Notes: generated by a model not told the origin, from the letters alone. Positions 43,745 through 57,038 are shown, counted from the stretch's first letter. The stretch is 64,000 nt of DNA from Coenobita brevimanus (GCA_032717465.1 CM064732.1:20873942-20937941), one strand, 5' to 3'. Program-made: numbers and translations.

Positions 43745-46700
43745 TTGTAGAGACTGTTGTTGTTATAGTTGCTGAACACCGGGTTAGTCTGTTCCAGAAG
43801 ATCCATCAACCGATGGTATGCAACTACTCCAATGGGGTCGTCCCATAGGGGTCTGATACCTTTGATGTCGTGCCTGCGTTTTAGCATGGAATGTGCTGAG
43901 CAGTGCTCCTTCATGTGGACTCTGATATGGGGACATATTCTACATGCAAGGCAAGTGTCATCTGTGATTCTGTCCAACCCAAATCAAAGCTGGTAACTGA
44001 TGAGGACTGGGTTATGTGCTGATCATGGGTAGGGGAACTCGATCAGCTCTATTTAAATACCTCTGATGGGTGGATATCGGGAGGGATACTTGCAGTAGGC
44101 TATAGTGTTCTGATCGAGGTGGCCCTGGGAGTGAAATAAGTATTTAGGTGTTTGTGCATTGCTAGTGGTATAGTGTCTGAAGAAAGACTGTTGTTGAAAT
44201 GGATATGGTAATGTTTGTGTAGTGATTGTTTTATGGGCTTAGCTATGCCGTGAAGATTTGTCATTTAAAAACAGGGGAGTTGTGTGTTAGTGCAGGCTGC
44301 CGTAAAAAATTGTATCTCTCTTATGTCAAGATATTCTTTAGAAGGGAGTACTTCAGTTTCAAAGTATAAGTGAGTTATGGGAGTGGTATCATTGCATCCG
44401 TTGATGTACATAGCGTTATTCTATATGGTTTGCAAACTTCTGCAGTGGGTGTCGGAGGCCCCTGCTGGGCAGGCATAGAATATCACTGATCTGATATACT
44501 GTTCTTACTACATGGGAAATATATCTTTTTGTTCCCAGAAGCCTGTCCCTGAGTGCATTAAATCTCGGGGTGCATCGATTCGATGTCTTGTACATGGTCC
44601 TTGAAGGTGAGTCCATTGTCATATGCCATTCCAACGATCGTAGTGGAGGGTGAATGTGGCACTGGTATATTTTAAGTTTCATGTTATGGGTGTACCTGCC
44701 CTCACGATTGCTGGCGATGATTGGCGTGATGGTGGATTTGGCTGAAGCAATCGTCAACCTGTTGTCCTCGACCCATGCCTGAAGCAAGCTGAGGTAGTCT
44801 TGTTGCAGTATGCAGGTGGTACCTCTGGTGTGTTGTGTGGTTGGTATGACAATGCCATCTGCCTATGAGACAATGTTTGTGGTCGGTTGGGGTGTGGAAA
44901 TGTCATGCATGTATAGGTTGGAAAGTGTGGGTGAAAAAATAGAACCCCCTAGAATTCCACTAGAGAAGATTGTGTTTGTGATTATTTGTCTTGGAGGGTA
45001 ACAAGGTGCTTGTCTATCAGACAAGTACTTGACATGCCAGCATTTGGTGACGCTGCTACATCTGTGTTATATAAGTTGGCAATCATTTTGCTTCCAGGGT
45101 TGATATTAAAGGATTTACTACTGTAAGTTGTTGTAAGAGGAGAACATTCTGTGTGTCTTGCTGTGTCGATGGTGTCAGATGCATGTTGTGTATGATTTGT
45201 AAGGTGCTTGTGGAGTGCAGTGTTCTGATGCCGTATTGTGAGAGCAAAGGGGACATGAAGTGCGACTTTGTTGAAAGTTAGGTATTCAGTTGTCTTGGAT
45301 GGTGTACTAACTAGTGTTATGGATCTGTACGAAGATGGGTGTGTTGGGTACTTATTGAGTTAAAGAACAGTGACGATTGTTCCATGTTTTCAAATGCTTG
45401 AAGTGTTCCAGTGTGGCTATGAGTAATTTCTGATGTTTGTGAAGGTCTACATGCCGTGTGGTCCTAAATGTTTCGGGGGTGGTTGTTTGACGCCACCCAA
45501 CCCTGTGCTTGTACCGAAGTGTTTTTTTGTTTTCTTTATAACATGTTACGTGTCTGTTATGAAATGAAGGGTATTACAATGTGGTCAAGCGTAAGGGACT
45601 GGATATATAGAGAAAATGGTTTTTCAGACTCGGCTCGTGTTGGTGTAAGGTGGCTTACGTTTTCTTAGTGGTTCACGAGTATTTTGCTTGTTCCTTGTAA
45701 AAAGGGATGTGTCGGATGTTTGAAGTGATGGCAGGATAGTCTTATAGGTGCTTTGTTGTGATTTAATGATACTATTAAGTGATTTCTAAAGACGAGAGGG
45801 GTCTGTCGACTGGCTAGGTGATGTTACAAAGACTTTCAGATTTCCGTTTTCCCTGTCTTAATTTTGTTGCCAATTCCGTTGTTTAGTTGTTGGAACCTCT
45901 TAATGGTATGTTTTGTGTCGTGTGTTTGGGGTGGGGGGGGAGTTGTGTTTGAGATTCGTGTTGTGTTTTGAGGCGAACGAACAGTCTACAGTGTTAAGTT
46001 TGGGTTGTAATCTCTTCTGTTGCTTCGCGAAATGTCTTTTTGTCGGCGTTAACTAAGATGTTGAATTTCGAAATGAGTCTGTCAGTGTTGGCGATGGGTG
46101 CGTTATTTAATGTACTGAATTGCTGTTCATTTCTTTTGGTGAATTTTGTCCAGTTGGCTCTCTCGTAGTTTGAGTAGGTGATTTTACGTAATCGCACTGG
46201 TTTGGAATGTATTTGTGTAGTGATAATGAAAAGGAGTGTATGTGAAAGATCAGGTACCGTCCGTCAGGTGCTGAGTGAAAGAGTGGGCGAACAAAATGCG
46301 ATGTCTGAGGAAGCGGGAGAGTGGTGTGCATGGTGTGGGGTGTAGATGTATTGTGAGGTGTCGCTGAGAATGTATATGTTGTTGAGCTTTGATGCAATGT
46401 CAAAGCCTCTGCGGTTGTTTTCAGTGTGTTCGTATAAGGAGGTGTTTTTAAAGTTAAAGTCACATCAGTTAGAGTTACGAGTAGATGTCTGTTAGGGAAA
46501 GGAGCTATGGGTTGTCTCGCGCTGATGGGTTGTCCGCGCCGATATGACGTGGAAGGTTTCAGGAGGAATATAGATTATACGGTTACTAATTTTTTGTTTA
46601 GGACTCGATTTACCACTAAGTGGCTGAATATCTTATGTGACGTCGTTCTAAAAAAAGTGATCGTGCTGTCTCTGGTGTGTCTTTGCGGAGAATGGATGTG

Positions 46701-46950
46701 TGAATGTACGTAATGAGATTCCTACATAGTCACCAGTTCTGTCTGTGAGGATGTGCAATCAATGTCCGATGTGTGGAGTTTTGTGTGTGCGTGTAACCTT
46801 TTTCTCTTGTAGAAGTGCAGTGTGTTTGTTGCCTTTGTGTAAAGGCTTTCAGTTTGTGGTGTTTTAGTGAGAAGGTAATCGACATTTACTTGTATATTCA
46901 TACTGCGTGTTCGGGGCGCCTTGCGTTCTGAGTTGTAGGTGTCATGTTTG
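43745..46950 (-). mobile_element. old Jockey-like LINE, extensively decayed
   Basis: Minus-strand remnants occur in element order. A PPYTNTLKTTAEALTLHQSS endonuclease-like segment lies near 46430, followed by ITYSNYERANWTKFTKRNE, the post-endonuclease linker (46170-46110). An RT region has only scattered similarity. W.EDNRLTIASAKSTIT (44770-44720) is equivalent to WFTTNRLKIAPAKSTVT in the younger element at 36.7 kb. Last is a C-terminal DRITDDTCLACRICPH..HMKEHCSAH zinc-knuckle segment (43970-43900). No intact frame longer than about 120 codons. The 5' limit is uncertain. Confidence 0.7.
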
Positions 46951-46979
46951 AGCGCAGGAACTGAATTAGGGTGATAATG

Positions 46980-48250
46980 GTTGTGTGGGTTGGGAGGGAG
47001 GGGTGGGGTGTTGGAAAAAGTGGATGGAATTGTGTTTAAAGAGGCAAGAGGAATGTTTGTGGATGTGTTTTACCTGTCACATATCCATGTGCTGTGGTTT
47101 TGGATGATGTTTGTAAGTTATCTGATACCTCTCTGATATTGTGGAGGTAAAGACAGGAAGGGGAACACAGGTGCACGATTTGGAGATGGAGCGGTGCGCG
47201 GTAAGATATAACGTTCCAATATAAGGAAGAGAGTGGAGACGGAAAAAAAAAATTGTAAAGAGAAGGTACAGAGTGTTAGGAAGGGCACATGGTGTGAAGG
47301 AGAAGACATAATGTGGATAGGAAGTACGGTAATAGGATTGCAGAGAAGGAACGTGGAGGGAGGGTACATAAAATGAAAAAAAAGATGGGAAGTAGAAGGA
47401 AAGTTATAAAGTGTGGAGCGAAAGACATAAAGTAGATGAAGGGTAGGCTAACAACAACGGAGAGAGGGAAGAGAGTGGTGAGGAAGGGAAGAAGTAAATG
47501 GACGGGTACTCAGGGTGTGGAGCGTCGAGAGTCTAGGGAACATGAAGAGTAGAGAGAAGCTAAGTTAGTGGAGGGGACATGGTACTAAGCGGAAGACATG
47601 TGCACAGTACATACTGTAGTTATGATTAAGGGAGGGAATGAAGAAAGGGTATAAGGTACTGAGTGGATTGGAAGCAGGAAGAGTGGGATTAAGAGAAAGC
47701 AGGGGATGGAAGGAGGGTATGCGCTACAGATAAAAGATAGGGAGTGGAAGAAAGAATACATACAGTAGTGCAGAACGGATTAGAGGGAGAGAGGGTTGAC
47801 TTTGAAGGAATGATGGGAGAGGGAAATGGAAAGGGAGGGCTTGCAGAGAAAGATGGATGGGAGAGGAGTGACAGTGACCGAAGAGAAAGAGGTTTGGAAA
47901 TGGTGGGAGTGAGTTAGAGTGGGATAGAAGGGAAGAAGGTGGAGGGAGAGAGGGATGGAAAATTACGAAGTGAAGGGGGGAAAACTAGAAAATGAGGGGG
48001 AGAAATGAAAGAGGGATGAAAAAGGAAGGACAAAGGAATGGAAAAAGGGGGAGTGGAAAGAAGTATGGATGAAAAGGGTGGACATATAGGGAATGGGACG
48101 GGAAAGGAAGGGAGTGAGGGTAGAGACAGGGACACAAAGGGAAGGGCTGATGTAATTACAGGGGTATGAGGAAAGGTTAGGGAGGATTAGTAGGGGAAAA
48201 AATAGAGGAGAGGGGAGAGAATTATGGGAGACAGGGGAGAGAGGGAAGGG
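46980..48250. repeat. purine-rich, strand-asymmetric tract
   Basis: About 1.3 kb of G+A-rich plus strand with GGAGAGAGG, GGAAGG and GTGGAGAG motifs. Minus-strand Ser/Pro/Phe-rich frames are artefacts. Confidence 0.75.
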
Positions 48251-48474
48251 GGACAGCTGGGTGACTGATGTTGTGACTTGTGCAACCGACATGACCACAA
48301 TTACTGATGCCATTACCACAAGCCCCACCATCATTGCTTCATTCTCCGCCACCATTACCAGACCCACTGTAACTCTTTCAACCAAAGCACGTCTTTATCT
48401 TATTCTGGCTAGGCAACGTACAGTTCAGTCCACGGTGTTTCTCCTTAGCGGAGGAAAATTATCGGCCGGTGATA

Positions 48475-48475
48475 A

Positions 48476-48517
<42 letters not shown>

Positions 48518-48576
48518 GAATAATGATAATAATAATAATAATAATAATAAATAGTAGTAATAATAATAATAATTAC

Positions 48577-48608
<32 letters not shown>

Positions 48609-48655
48609 TTAATATTAATACCAACAATAATAACAATAGTAACAATAATAACACT
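48475..48655. repeat. (TAG)n and (AAT)n microsatellite, LINE 3' tail region
   Basis: About 42 bases of TAG units, then interrupted AAT/AAC units to 48655. It directly abuts the 3' end of the minus-strand LINE, where RTE-like elements commonly end in short tandem repeats. Confidence 0.9.
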
Positions 48656-48898
48656 CATTATCATCATCCGGACCTCCTTTCCCACCCAACGGCAGGGTAA
48701 GGAGTAGCAATGTCCAGACAGCCCAAATTTGTCCAGTCCAATGGGCCACGTTACCTCTCCCTCATCATTCAAGTCCCCGGAATCCTGGCTCTATCGGATA
48801 CGCCAAAAACATTCACCACGTTCTGTAGCTTCACATAAACGTATCCAGCAGAGTCAATCCGGACGCTGCCACGTTAAAAAGAGGTGCCGAATCCCTGA

Positions 48899-49234
48899 TC
48901 ATGCACTTCTCACAACATTCATCCCGCCAGCTCGATCTCTTGTTATTTCCATAGCCTCACCGATTTCCAAACCTCTCTTCCTCACACACTCATCCACCAT
49001 ATCTCTCCACCTTCTCCTTGGCCTACCTCTCGTCATCCCTCCTTCAAATTCGCTCAGATAAACCTTTTTCACCACTCTATTATTATCCATTCTCTCCACA
49101 TGACAAAACCATCTTAGTACACTCTCTTCGATTCTGGTGCCCACAGACTTCCTCACTCCACATCTTTCACGAATCACGTAGTTTCGTATCCTATCCACTC
49201 TCTGTACTCTAAATACATTCCTCAGCGGTCCCAT
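48899..49234 (-). pseudogene. LINE C-terminal tail
   Basis: A frame of about 110 codons with ESVLRWFCHVERMDNNRVVKKVYLSEFEGG and GRPRRRWRDMVDE, the conserved basic C-terminus. The RGLEIGEAMEITRDRAGGM segment then leads into the 3' UTR. Separated from the RT by a frameshift near 49250-49320. Confidence 0.82.
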
Positions 49235-49319
49235 CTCCTCTGTTCATACCCTTCACTTTTCATTTTCATGACACACCATAGTCTCACGGCCATATGTTAA
49301 AGTTGACACTAACACTCCT

Positions 49320-50195
49320 TCATGTAAGCCTCGTGCAGCTGCAACACGCAAGCCTCTGTTTCTTATCATTCAAGGCCTTCATTGCACCAGCTACTTTTCT
49401 TTCTTGTTTCACTCTACTTTCCACTTCTTTTGCACATTTTCTTTTTTCTATCACTGTACCCAGGTATTTGAACTCTCTCACCAATTCCATTCTCTCTCCA
49501 TTCACTGTAACATCGCACTGGGAGTCACCTTCTCTCTCAAGAACCATCACCTTACTCATTTCTACATTTACTTTGAAGGTACGATGCTCACAGACATCAG
49601 CAAAACTCTGCACTAGCCTATCAAATACTTCTCTGGTATTAGCAAGTATTATTGCATCATCAGCATACAATAAATTTGAGATATTCCATCCATCACCATT
49701 CATTACCAACGCCATCCTTCTCTCCATTACTCGTGTTTTTACTTCTCTCATCACCCCATCCATATATATATTGAACAACCATGGGGACAACACACAACCT
49801 TGTCGCATGCCGACACCGATCGTGAACCATTCACTTAGATGTCGGTTAACCCTTACACATGCTTCACTACCATCATAAAAACTCTTGACGGCACCTAGCA
49901 TCTTACCATCTATACTGCACATGGGCAAAACCTTCCACAATCCTTCTCTGTCCACTTTGTCGTATGCTTTTTCCAGATCCATAAATGCCATTAACACCTT
50001 ATGGTCCTTCTCACAAGCCCTTTCTGCTATCTGTCTCACTGCAAATATTTGATCCAAACATCTTCTGCCACTCCTAAAGCCACCCTGTTCATCACTCATT
50101 AGGACTTCTGATATCTCTCTTACATTCTGTGTAATAATTCTTCCATATACCTTCCCTCCATACTCAATAAACGTATGCCACGATAATTCTTGCAC
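49320..50195 (-). pseudogene. LINE reverse transcriptase core, all catalytic motifs kept
   Basis: A continuous frame of about 290 codons: EQGGFRSGRRCLDQIF, domain A AFMDLEKAYDKVDREGL, domain B GMRQGCVLSPWLFNIYMDGV, domain C NLLYADDAIILA (about 49675-49640) and the FKYLGTVI motif. It uses target-primed reverse transcription in live relatives. The catalytic Asp triad is intact, unlike copies 1 and 2, but flanking frameshifts cut the protein on both sides. Confidence 0.9.
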
Positions 50196-50274
50196 TCAGT
50201 TCGCTCACCTTTATTTTTGTATAGGGGTACGATCACGGCCTCTTTCCACTCTTTTCTTGCACAGTTTCACTCAC

Positions 50275-51105
50275 CTACGTCTTCTTACATATCTCCAACA
50301 AGCACTTCATTCCACTCTCTCCACTACACTTAATCATCTCTGAATACACCTTGTCAACCTCAGCTGCTTTCCCATATTTGAGCCACTTCACAGCACTCTT
50401 CACCTGAGCGAGTGTCACGTCTCCTGGCACTGCATTCCTTCTCTGTACACCCCCCAAACCAATCATATTTACAGCCGCTCTGCCCTCTCTATTCCCACTC
50501 ATCAGGCTTTCAAAATATTCTTTCCCTCTGGTCCTTACTTCATCCCCATGGGTTAGTAATCTACCACCTACATCCTTCACACCATCACATTTCTTTCCAC
50601 TTTCACTTCTTCATTTCCGTACCTCTTTCCAGAATAATTTCCTATTTTCAGAGTAGTTTGCATTCATTTTTCTTCCTAGATCATCATTTACCTCCTTCCT
50701 CTTCACAAGTCTGTTTACGTGCATCTTGCTCTCAATATATTCAGTTTTGATTTCAATTGAACCCCTCTTCTGTAACCACTTTAGCCACTTCTTCCTCTTT
50801 TCCTCCACTGCTCTCTTAACCTCATCATCCCACCATGCCCTACCTTTCTGCTTTGTTGTTACTTTTGCCACACTACATACTACTTCAGCATTCCTAACTA
50901 AGCAATCCCTATATGCATTTCACAGGCTGTCCAGATCCATTTCATTCCAATTCACTAATTCTAACTCCTCCCCTACTTTGGTCCTGTATTCATCTGCCAT
51001 TTCTTTGATCCTCAGCTTCTCAACTTTTAGTCTTTCTCCCTGACTGCTCCTCTCACTCCTGGTCCACCTGACTCTTCTCGGCTTGGTTTTGCATACGACA
51101 ATCAT
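50275..51105 (-). pseudogene. LINE linker and RT fingers region
   Basis: KTKPRRVRW..LKVEKLRIKEMADEYRTKVGEELELVNWNEMDLD leads to the AWWDDEVKRAVEEKRKKWLKWLQ linker, NRKLFWKEVRK, then LKYGKAAEVDKVYSEMIKCSGESG. The last matches the RT fingers motif with AAEVD where GIDG.P is usual. Stops and a frameshift interrupt it (near 50610 and 50920). The linker part is duplicated elsewhere as the fragment at 31.9-32.5 kb. Confidence 0.8.
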
Positions 51106-51109
51106 ATGA

Positions 51110-51810
51110 TCTTAAAGACCTACACATCGTCCTCTCACTGCCCCCGTATCAGTAACCATTCCCAGCATCGACCTCTCTACGAGCATGTAATCAAACAGGC
51201 TTCTTTCAGCACGATCCCCATTCTCTCTGTACCATGAATAATTATGTGCATCTCTGTGTCTGGAATACGAGTTACAAATGTACAAGCTCCTTTCCTGACA
51301 CATCCTTCAGTCGCTTCCCGTTATCATTTTGTACTGGCACTCCATTACAACCCATTATGTTATTCTCAAGACCAGTGCCTACTCTTCCATTCATATCGCC
51401 CATTACGATCACTTTATAGCTCCTGGGCATTTCTCCCACTGCTTCATCCAGCTCACCCCCAAACCTGTCTTTCTCTTTCTCTCTCACTTCTGTCCTTACA
51501 TGGTGCATACGCTACAATCATCAACACTTTCACCTTTTCCAACTTGACATACATACACTTCGAGCTGAAACATTTGTAGTCTCTCATTCCACTCTGCCAC
51601 ACCTCATTCATTGACAAAGCAACTCATTCCGTGCATCTTCCTCGCCCATTCATGCCCTGTGTTACACATTTCACACCTTCCCACTCCTCCACTTCACACC
51701 CTATCATCTTTGTTTCACACGATGCCATCACGACATATCTCGCACTCTTGAACACATTCACCACTTCCACGCTCTTGCTCTCATCATTCGCGCCTCTCAC
51801 ATTCCACATG
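51110..51810 (-). pseudogene. LINE endonuclease domain, frameshifted
   Basis: Minus-strand pieces in order: HMAMWNVRGANDESKS (about 51815), KVIVMGDMNGRVGTGL (about 51405-51360) and RSLFDYMLVERSMLG (about 51215-51170). This is the APE-type fold order. The catalytic histidine segment (SDH) was not located. At least three frames are needed to read through. Confidence 0.75.
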
Positions 51811-52077
51811 GCCATGTGAATCTGCCAATGTGGTTGGGGCCCTGGGTAGGTATTGGGCCCTCCGAGGCTCTCTGAAACATCTGCCATGATTAAGTGATTT
51901 TGGATAGGGATATGTGGAGGACACTCAACCCGGCCAAAAACCCCGGTAATATGGTTGCCACCCAGCGTAGTAAATGGTTTCCTGGGTACAGGAAACAATT
52001 TGGCTTGTCATTCAGTGTAGAGATCATAAGGCATCCCTACACTGAGTGAGTGGATGATGGGCACCCCCTACCACGAA

Positions 52078-52087
52078 TAATAATAAC

Positions 52088-52165
<78 letters not shown>
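52078..52165. repeat. (TAA)n microsatellite
   Basis: About 85 bases of TAA with a few substitutions, 18 bases from the 5' end of the LINE. Confidence 0.95.
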
Positions 52166-52274
52166 TAGAACACAGTAAAATTGTTCAAGGACATTAATAA
52201 CGAAACACTTCCCACCGCTGCTGCCTAGCACAGAGCTTGTTGCTTGCCTTTGACTGCACAGATGGCTCTGTAGG

Positions 52275-52560
52275 AATACTTTGATGAATCTAACTTTAAT
52301 CCTTCATGGAGAATTAGGTGAATCCGGGATATCCGGAGAAGTCCTTTTTTTTTTTTCTTTTTTTTTTTTTTTCCCCTCAGGAGATCTCAGAGAATAATCA
52401 ACCGATTGAAACCATACTCCTTTCTGTAATGCGACCTCCCTAAGGCTACATTATAGTACAATTTTCCTTTTCCTACATTCTGAATAGTATCCGATGATCC
52501 GGTTGAATGACGCCATCATATTTAGCCAGGAAAAGCCTCCACCTGGGCGATTAACCTGAC
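52275..52560 (+). repeat. dispersed repeat carrying the empty piggyBac site
   Basis: Matches the minus strand of 5572-5710 and, continuing without a break, that of 4600-4766. The junction at 52440-52443 reads CTAA, where copy 1 has TTAA, an 800-bp element, and a second degenerate TTAA. A T-rich run at 52347-52372 is an added difference. Confidence 0.7.
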
Positions 52561-53448
52561 AAAGTTTGAAGGCTCTAGGCCAAAGAGGCTCCTAGGAATG
52601 ATAATTTACTTTGTAAGTGGAAAGAATAACAAGAATATTGACAAAAGTAAGAAGTTTCTCACAAGGATGTGGGAAGTTTTAATAACAGTATATGCTTCAT
52701 CGGATGGAAGGGTACTATGGTTATATCGAACCCTTGAAGTGCAAAGTCCTTTCCCTTATGTGGACAAAATTGTGTGGCGGTGTTACTAATTAAAAAAGTC
52801 ACCAATGAATGAGTTGTTAAGATAAGATATTACCACTGTGCCCATACGGTGCGAGCCATCTTCAACAGAACTGCTGTTCAATTGTCAAGGGAATCATAAT
52901 TAAACTGAACGTAAACGCTATACCACAGAAGTGTGCTGCTATGTCCCTTTAGCAACCAATATTATTAAGTATACTCTTACTGAAAACTGTTCTTATCGCT
53001 GAAGATTATCTTCTAGGTTAAGAAGACACTGAACATTTATACGAGAACAGAACGGAAACATAACCCACAGAAGACAATAAATTTACCCACAAGTCCTGTA
53101 TGGCAGATAATGCAGCTCCTTACATGAGTGCGGCGTGGAGGACAGCCGCGACTGAGGCAGCTGGGATTTACTAATTTGATTTTAAAAAGGAAAATGAAGA
53201 CAATGGTTACAAGTAATCAGACTTATGTCGATTTCTTTGTGCAAGCTGTCATAAAATATATACTGGCGAATCTTCTCGTTGAGTGGGAGAGGATAAAAAA
53301 AATATATGAAACCTCGAAAAAAAAAAAAAAGTAAAACATAAGTTAGATTTCAGGCATGGAATAAAATGGAATAAAGTTTGGGTTTGTCACGAAAATTATA
53401 TTATATCAGTGCAGAAATTACGAATTATCTTTCACCACGCTGTGTATT

Positions 53449-53451
<3 letters not shown>
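52561..53451. other. unassigned sequence
   Basis: No recognised gene or repeat. A short poly-A lies near 53318-53331. Confidence 0.4.

Positions 53452-53507
<56 letters not shown>
53452..53507. repeat. (TA)n microsatellite
   Basis: About 55 bases of TA. Confidence 0.95.
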
Positions 53508-53511
<4 letters not shown>

Positions 53512-54659
53512 TATTGAAGGCGTCTTCTGTTATCCAAACTAACTGAACGGAAAGTTAGGCTAGGAGATTTTGGTCTTTGAATTGTTTTTATTACTAATGC
53601 TGACAATGTCAAGCGTCTACTAGTCTGAGGTATTAGTAGAATTGAAATTCGCTTGTAGCTTGTCGTATTCTAGCTGAAAATTGTGACTTAGTAGGAACTG
53701 ATTTCTTACTTAAGTGAACGATGTCGATAGGAATTAATGTTGGCCCTATAATTACTCTTTAGTGTCCTGACGGCAGATTGTACGGCGAAACATACACTGC
53801 ACTTACTGCTGTTATCACCACTGTTCTTACGGTGAAAAGAATAAGACATTATTGCTCTCTCAAAAGGCTCGAAATCGATCACCGACTGGGACGCTTTGGA
53901 ACATTTTGATCGTCTTAATGATCTTTCGGAGGGCCCAAAGACAAATCATACCTCACTATCATTATCTCACCTGTGTGTTAGCATGTATTCAATATGGTTG
54001 GAGAATATTAATAACGATGAGGTAACGTGACAAATTTTACTCGTATTAAGACTCATGGACCTCAGGGACCGGACTGTCAGTTACTAACCCAGAGTTGGGT
54101 TCATAAAGAAATAAAGATGTGTCGATTCATAATTTACAGTCACTGGATCAGCTATATTTCCCTCTGTGATAATGGCCAATGACAAACATATTCTCATGTT
54201 TACATGGGGTGGGGAGATGAAAAGAGCACGGCACTTTGATCTCAACTGGGGCGTATCAGAGGAGAATTGATCCCCCAGAAATAATTTCCTTCCACCTGTA
54301 CCAAATAATATCACGACAATAGCTTCGTCAACAGTCCCCTGCCAGTACTTTGTCCTACCTTCAGTACTTTCATTACTGCTCTAACGTCAAAGAGTCTCCA
54401 GCCTTCTTGTACTCTTTGTTCGCGTCGCCGAATGCGTAGCTATTGCAATCATGTCTGTTTTCATACGTGTATATATGTATGTATGTGCTATAACAAACTA
54501 ATCATGAATGCCGGATTCAGTATGGATCCAAATTGGCATATACACTGTGTGTGGGTTCGGATAGAAATTATCCGATTTTGGTGCAAATCAATTCAAGGTC
54601 AAGGCTGCAGGTCAGGCTCAAATATTGGTGTTGCGAAGCTGCCATCTGTAGGTATTTTT
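53508..54659. other. unassigned sequence
   Basis: No recognised coding, RNA or repeat feature. Confidence 0.4.
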
Positions 54660-55201
54660 TATTTTTAATTATCAGAACAGGGGAAAGAAAAACAAATGAA
54701 TAAAAAAAAATAAGCTATACGTCAGATTACAGGTGTCCTTAATTAATAATAAATCGGTAACAGTGGGACTTGAAGTTTGGGGGAAACCACTCTGGGAAAG
54801 TGAGTTCTAAAGTTTGGGGGGAAATCACTCTAGGGATGCAAGTTACAAAGAGATGCAGTTCGGGGAATAAAAGAATTCTGATAGGCAGAAGTTTTGCAGT
54901 ATGGCAGTGTGACAGTCCGATCATGAGCGCTACCAGATGTCCGTGTAGCACGGGGAAGGCATGGAGGGATGGCACAATGGATGCAACTTCGTCTGAACAT
55001 ATGTCATAAAAGTATCTGTAAAATAGTGCAAGGGAGGCAGCATTCCTTCCTACTTGAAAGGGACGTAGTTCATTTGTAATAGTAGGCTTATTAACAGTTT
55101 TTTTTTTTCTTAATTGTCTAGTTGTTTTACTGCAACCTCTCCACATCTATTCCACAAGGGTGAGCAATATTCAGGTTGTAAAAGCACATGACTATTGTAA
55201 A

Positions 55202-56166
55202 TTATAAGTAACTACTCGTCAGTGAAGAAGTTACAGACTCTCTACAATACTGTAGTCCAAGTTTCTCTGAAGCGGTGTTAGCAATTGATCTAACATGGGA
55301 GGTCCAGCTGAGACAATTGTTAAGTGAAACACTGAGAATTTCAATACTTTTAGAGGTAGGAATATTAGTAGTATTGAAGGTAATATAGGAATTAGGCAAT
55401 ATGTGTCTATTAGTAAATTGTATATATTTGTTTTTCTCAGCATTAAGTGAGACAATGTTATTTTGTCCCCATTCAGTTATCTTAGACAAATCTTGATTTA
55501 CGGAGACTGCTGTACTGAGTTATGAGTTAGAGATATTAAACTGTGAATGGGTGTTTAAGTGTGAATGAACTGTAAAGTGTTGAGTCATCTGAATATGAAT
55601 GGATGAGATTATAGGTGACAGGTAAGAGATCATCAATATGAATTAGGAATAGGGCTGGAGCCAGGACTGATCCTTGTGGCACGCCGGCATTTAATCGAAT
55701 GGAAATTGGAATATACATCATCTACTTTTACTCTTACCTTTCTGTCAATGAGATATGAGAAAATCAAAGGAGCAAAAGATGATAGGCCATAGCAAAGAAG
55801 TTTAGATAGCAGGGAACGATGCATGAGTTTCTCCATGTTGGCCAATTGACTGATTGATGGTATGAATAAGGAGATTTAGCATATCAACAGAGGATCTTTC
55901 GTGTCGAAAACCATACTGTTTATCATTATGTAAGTGGCTGGATTCAAGACGTTTAACTATGTGCCTATTAATTACAATCTCAAATACTTTCCAAGAGAAG
56001 ATGTGATTGCTATTGATCGATAATCAGAAGGGTCAGAGGAACTTCCTTTCATTGGAATTAGGTGGACATTGCCTTCTTTCCAAGAACTAGAGAATGAAGA
56101 AGTGCGTATGCATGGTCTGAATAAATTAGCTAGAACAGGAACAAGTTCTGGGGAGCACTTTTTCAA
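55202..56166 (-). pseudogene. CR1-like reverse transcriptase, fragmented
   Basis: Four overlapping frames together cover the RT. KKCSPELVPVLANLFRPCI and EGNVHLIPM lie at 56166-55972. EKLMHRSLLSKLLCYGLSSF is at 55845-55633. GVPQGSVLAPAL..YSDDSTLYSS is at 55721-55536. EWGQNNIVSLNAEKNKYIQF..SLNNCLSWTSHV is at 55489-55202. In the catalytic box A is replaced by S (YSDD), which need not abolish activity. Domain A was not located with confidence. Confidence 0.78.
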
Positions 56167-56612
56167 ACAATTGGAGGAATTCCATCTGGACCTGGAGCTT
56201 TGTTCGTTGGTAAATTGTCTACAATGAATTTTATGTGTGTAGTCGGTATCTTAAATGGAGCAATTTCGGGAGAGTCAGGTTCTAGTACAGGGTCGGTCTG
56301 GTTGACTTCCTCTAAGGTAGAATTCCTGGCAAATGTACTGGCAAGGATGTTCGCTTTACCACGTCATTTATAGTGTTACCATTTGAAGATTTTTGTGTGG
56401 GAATGGGTGATGACTTGTTAAAGTTATTATTGAAAGAACTGAAAGTTGATTAGAATATTTGGTTGTCATTAGAGTTGTTCAGTAGTGTGGATGTTTGGTT
56501 GTGAAGAAAGTATGATTTGGCTAGATTTATTACTGCATTTTCACGTTTTCTAGCAATTTTAAGTTGACTGAGCGATTCAGATGTTTTTTTTATTTTAAGT
56601 AAGAGCTATATA

Positions 56613-57038
56613 TTAAGGACTTTTGGGTCGTTGCTCTGGACTGTCAAACCATTTTGGGGAGTTAGATCTTTTAGTGAACTGTTGACTGAGTATGACCAAT
56701 TCCATACCAGCTTGTATTAAATCATTAATGTGAGAATGGGTAAAATTGATGTCACTGGAGAAGAAAGACAGCCATGGCATATCAGCAAAATATATAATTT
56801 CTAAATCCCTTCCCGTCTGCCCTATCAAATTGCCATCATACCATCTGACAGGTTCAGAACGGAGAGGTTTAAGGGAACTGACTAATGAGGCTTTGATGAG
56901 ACTGTGGTCGGAGGATCCATGTGGTGACAGTGCTTCCATTCTGTACTGATCCGGATTATTTATGAGGAAAAGGTCAAAGAGATAGGCGTAATGGTCAAGA
57001 TTATCTGGTATTCTGCTTGGTTGTTTTACCAATTGCAT
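56613..57038 (-). pseudogene. CR1-like endonuclease C-terminus and linker
   Basis: A frame of about 141 codons: LDHYAYLFDLFLINNPDQ, then SDHSLIKASL (catalytic His of the endonuclease), RWYDGNLIG..LEIIYFADMPW and SPKWFDSPEQ. This is the end of the endonuclease and the linker to RT. The longest intact frame of this copy. Confidence 0.75.

Larger units (their letters stand above)
48660..52060 (-). mobile_element. RTE-like LINE, copy 3, near full length
   Basis: About 3.4 kb on the minus strand with 5' leader (52060-51840), endonuclease, linker, RT, C-terminal region and 3' UTR in order. It ends beside trinucleotide repeats on both sides. It is the most complete LINE in the window and carries all RT motifs, but frameshifts divide it into at least seven frames. 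It belongs to the same broad family as copies 1 and 2 (shared MA.W.VRGANDE start and YVSE.EGG tail) but is a different subfamily. Confidence 0.88.
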
